Source: an uncultured Clostridia bacterium
Lineage (GTDB): Bacteria; Bacillota; Clostridia; Christensenellales; Borkfalkiaceae
Assembly (NCBI GenBank): GCA_947629095.1
Contig: CANRCK010000002.1
Location: 186,001-250,000 of the forward strand
Reading direction: 5' to 3'
DNA: 64,000 nucleotides
Part shown: in pieces, positions 61,757 to 64,000 of the stretch
Position numbering within the stretch: the first letter of the stretch is position 1
Layout of the letters: every line of letters starts with the position of its first letter
Notes under the pieces: generated by a model
Database searches by the model: none
Told to the model about the DNA's origin: nothing
What the model saw: only the letters and a program-made list of their open reading frames with translations
Translations under genes and position numbers: made by a program

Positions 61757-62488
61757 ATGAAAAAACTCAACACGCTCAGGGAAAAATTCATAAAGAGCGC
61801 TTCAAAAACGTTTTACCCCGGCTATGGGTGCCTTCTGTGCGGGATAGAGGTGTTCGGCGCGCGGTTCTGCGCGGAGTGCTACGCCCGTCTTAAATTCAAC
61901 GACGGCGAAACGTGCCCCGTCTGCGGCAGAAAAACAATGAAAAACGAAATATGTATTGAATGTAAGGCGTATTTGCCCGCCTTTGACAAGGCTGTTTCCG
62001 CCCTCGAGTACGACGGTGCCGCCCCGCAGCTTGTAACTTCCTTCAAGAACAGCCGCCCCTATCTTGCGGACTGGTTTGCGGAGATAATGGCGGCAAAGGC
62101 TGCGCTTCTCCCCGCCGCGGACGGAATAGTTCCCGTTCCGATGACCCGCAAAGCCGAGCGCAGGCGGGGATACAACCAGGCGGGACTGCTTGCCCAAAGG
62201 ATATCCGCAATAAAGGGCATACCGGTGCTTTGGGGCGCCGTTATAAAGGCAGAGGACACAAAAAATCAAAAGGGGCTTACGCGCGCCGAGCGCATAAAAA
62301 ATCTTTCCCGTGCCTTTAAGTCCGATAAAAAAGCCGTCGCGGGCAAAACAATACTCATTGTGGACGACGTGATGACCACCGGCGCAACCTTAAACTGCAT
62401 TACGGAAAGCCTCAAAAAGGCGGGCGCGGCAAAGGTGTTTTGCGTTACGGCGGCTTCGGTCACCTATTCGGTAACCGACCCGCGCTGA
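61757..62488 (+). CDS. comFC: ComF-family phosphoribosyltransferase-like protein
   Basis: A 243-aa protein. An N-terminal Cys-rich zinc finger (CLLCGIEVFGARFCAECYAR, CPVCGRK, CIECKAYLP) precedes the type I PRTase fold: VPVPMTRKAERRRGYNQAGLLA, NQKGLTRAERIKNL and the PRPP loop ILIVDDVMTTGATL. It is needed for natural transformation in several species. No ribosome site; the -10 ends 6 nt before the ATG, so leaderless translation is likely. Confidence 0.93.
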   Translation: MKKLNTLREKFIKSASKTFYPGYGCLLCGIEVFGARFCAECYARLKFNDGETCPVCGRKTMKNEICIECKAYLPAFDKAVSALEYDGAAPQLVTSFKNSRPYLADWFAEIMAAKAALLPAADGIVPVPMTRKAERRRGYNQAGLLAQRISAIKGIPVLWGAVIKAEDTKNQKGLTRAERIKNLSRAFKSDKKAVAGKTILIVDDVMTTGATLNCITESLKKAGAAKVFCVTAASVTYSVTDPR

Positions 62489-62566
62489 CGGCGGGCGCGT
62501 TATCGATAAGATATATAAATAAGGTAACATTTTGTCTTTAAAAATGCCGAAGAGGCGTTTATTTGC

Positions 62567-62595
62567 TTGCACAGAAGTGTAAAATGTGATATAAT
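62567..62595 (+). promoter_or_regulatory. Promoter of the right-edge lipoprotein
   Basis: TTGCAC (62567-62572), 17 nt, TATAAT (62590-62595). Confidence 0.7.
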
Positions 62596-62691
62596 TTGTA
62601 TAATTATACGGCTTTTACAGCCCTCTGTGTGTGAAAATTATGGTTTTTTTATAATTTTATGCGCAAAATATTTTATTAAAAAAGGTGCCAA

Positions 62692-64000
62692 ATGAAAATC
62701 AAAAAAATTGTTATGTCTGTTGTCGGCTCTGTATTGGCTGTTGCAATGGCGTTCGGATTTGCGGCATGCGGTGGCGAAGGCGGCGGAAACGAAAAGACCG
62801 CGCTTACCGCGCCCGAAATATCCCTTACCGATAAAGTTATAAGCTGGACGGCGGTGGAACACGCCACGGGCTATGAAGTTTTTGAAAACAATTCTTCCGT
62901 AGCCACTGTTGAGACGACTACCTACACCATTACCCAAACGGAGACGGGAGAATATGCGTACACCGTGAGAGCGCTCTGCTCCACGGGCGAGTATGAGGCG
63001 AGCGCCCTTTCTAATTCCGTCACGTACGTAGTGGAAGCGTCTATAAAGCCCTCCGCGCCCGTAATATCGATAGACGATACGGGCAAAATAACGTGGGCTG
63101 CTGTGGACGGCGCCGTAAGCTACGATATTTATGAGGATGGAGAAATAATAGGTAATACCGCAGATTCTTATTACACCATAGGCGCAGGCAACCCCGGCGT
63201 ACACAGTTACACTGTAGTGGCTGTGGGGGCAACCGAAAACAGCGAACCTTCCAACGCGGTGGAGTTTGAAGTTTTAATGTCTGTAATCGTTTCGGTGCAA
63301 TTCCCCGAAGATTATCCCGAGACCGCCAAAGTCACCGTTAAAGTCTATGAAGAAGCAACAGAAAAAGAGAGCGCGGAAGTGAGCCGTGAAAAAGATTCCG
63401 TTTACGGTATCGCGCAGTTCAATCTTAAATCGGGCGAATATGTTGCGCAGATCGACGAGGTGGAGAGCGGCTATGTTGCAACCCGCGCTTATATTTCCGC
63501 AACTTCCGCGAACTATATGATTACTATAATAAAATCTACGGCGGATAACACAATCGGCGTCGGCGAAGTGTCCGTAACCGTTACAGATGAAGACGCAGGG
63601 CACAAAACGCTTGTATTTACGGCGGAAAAAGAAGGCAAGTACTCGATTATAGCAGATGAGAACAACGCCTACGAAATTATGCTGAACGACAGATCCTTAG
63701 TCAATTCCTCCGGGCTTAATATAGGTACGTTTTCCGTAAGCGCGGGCGAAACGGTGATTTTTGATTTCTTCGGCGTAACGGGCGAATATAAGTTCACGTT
63801 GCAGGAGGGCGAAGTAAAACAATATTTGGTAATAAGCCCCTACTACGTTTTGGAAGATCAGGATAAACATCCGGAAGTCCATGCGAATATGCTTACGGAG
63901 TCCTGCACGCGTTATTTAAATGTAGAAAAAGCCGACACATATACTTTCTTCTTCCCCATGGCGTCTCTCGGGACGAGAACCGTAAAGCTGACTATCAACA
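62692..64000 (+). CDS. Secreted lipoprotein with fibronectin-III-like repeats (partial)
   Basis: The open frame starts at ATG 62692 after AAAAGGTG and runs off the right edge (at least 436 codons). A signal peptide ends in FAAC (Cys about 26). Two Fn3-like units follow (about 38-120 and 121-200), each with a W-x-A-V-x-x-A-x-x-Y-x-V/I core. Beyond residue 200 the protein is beta-rich with no recognised family. Probably a surface adhesin or glycan-interacting protein; the missing C-terminus would decide. Confidence 0.82.
   Translation, partial: MKIKKIVMSVVGSVLAVAMAFGFAACGGEGGGNEKTALTAPEISLTDKVISWTAVEHATGYEVFENNSSVATVETTTYTITQTETGEYAYTVRALCSTGEYEASALSNSVTYVVEASIKPSAPVISIDDTGKITWAAVDGAVSYDIYEDGEIIGNTADSYYTIGAGNPGVHSYTVVAVGATENSEPSNAVEFEVLMSVIVSVQFPEDYPETAKVTVKVYEEATEKESAEVSREKDSVYGIAQFNLKSGEYVAQIDEVESGYVATRAYISATSANYMITIIKSTADNTIGVGEVSVTVTDEDAGHKTLVFTAEKEGKYSIIADENNAYEIMLNDRSLVNSSGLNIGTFSVSAGETVIFDFFGVTGEYKFTLQEGEVKQYLVISPYYVLEDQDKHPEVHANMLTESCTRYLNVEKADTYTFFFPMASLGTRTVKLTIN

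Overview
The window looks like a chromosome segment of a strictly anaerobic, endospore-forming member of the Clostridia, probably uncultured. The evidence is an electron-bifurcating type [FeFe]-hydrogenase (hydCBA), a GTP-type PEP carboxykinase, 2[4Fe-4S] ferredoxin, spore genes (yyaC, spoIIR, sleB-ypeB), a Bacillus/Clostridium-type origin neighbourhood, and Firmicutes gene order (cad-tmk-holB-ricT-trmN6-rsmI; rplU-rpmA; rpmH-rnpA-yidD-yidC-jag). Order-level placement (for example Christensenellales-like) is only a guess.

Layout. 0-5.9 kb: hypothetical genes, rplU-rpmA, a GNAT acetyltransferase, a DUF697-like membrane protein, and an XRE regulator divergent from a lipoprotein. 6-10.2 kb: hydCBA. 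10.3-13.5 kb: ferrous iron uptake (feoA, feoA, feoB, FeoB-associated Cys-rich protein). 13.6-15.1 kb: an AT-rich toxin-antitoxin-chaperone cassette (MqsR-like, MqsA-like, SecB-like). 15.3-17.4 kb: TerB-like gene, tRNA-Arg(CCG), DUF4250 gene, mnmA. 17.4-20 kb: collagen-like surface lipoprotein divergent from a second XRE regulator. 20-31.8 kb: M42 peptidase, rsmI, trmN6, ferredoxin, ricT, holB, tmk, Orn/Lys/Arg decarboxylase family enzyme, lysS, greA, aminotransferase and Lrp regulator, separated by mosaic intergenic repeats. 31.9-37.9 kb: small hypothetical genes, pckG, a zinc-ribbon membrane protein divergent from a third XRE regulator, and queT. 38-51 kb: the origin-proximal block (jag, yidC, yidD, rnpA, rpmH, dnaN; then rsmG, ypsA-like, yyaC, ftsH, parA, an unknown gene, parB). 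51-64 kb: a nitrilase-fold protein, M1-like peptidase, FmdB-like protein, two COG0523 GTPases, degV, ypeB, sleB, spoIIR, comF and a partial lipoprotein.

Replication. Genes left of about 42.2 kb are mostly on the minus strand and genes to the right mostly on the plus strand. DnaA-box clusters lie at 42441-42583 and 45396-45628, and parS-like palindromes at 45653, 45695 and 48064. oriC is therefore inside the window, although dnaA itself is absent.

Most notable observations. (1) The MqsRA-SecB-like cassette. (2) At least four genes whose start codon begins exactly 6 nt after a -10 hexamer, which predicts leaderless mRNAs; two divergent promoters share one palindromic -35. (3) An unrecognised gene translationally coupled between parA and parB. 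(4) A 14-bp word, AAAAACTCAACACG, seen seven times in coding and non-coding DNA. (5) Three XRE-regulator/envelope-protein divergent pairs with candidate operators. (6) A putative attenuator before queT. (7) YidC and YpeB with unusual added regions. (8) Several families of mosaic intergenic repeats. All calls come from reading the sequence; no database search was run.
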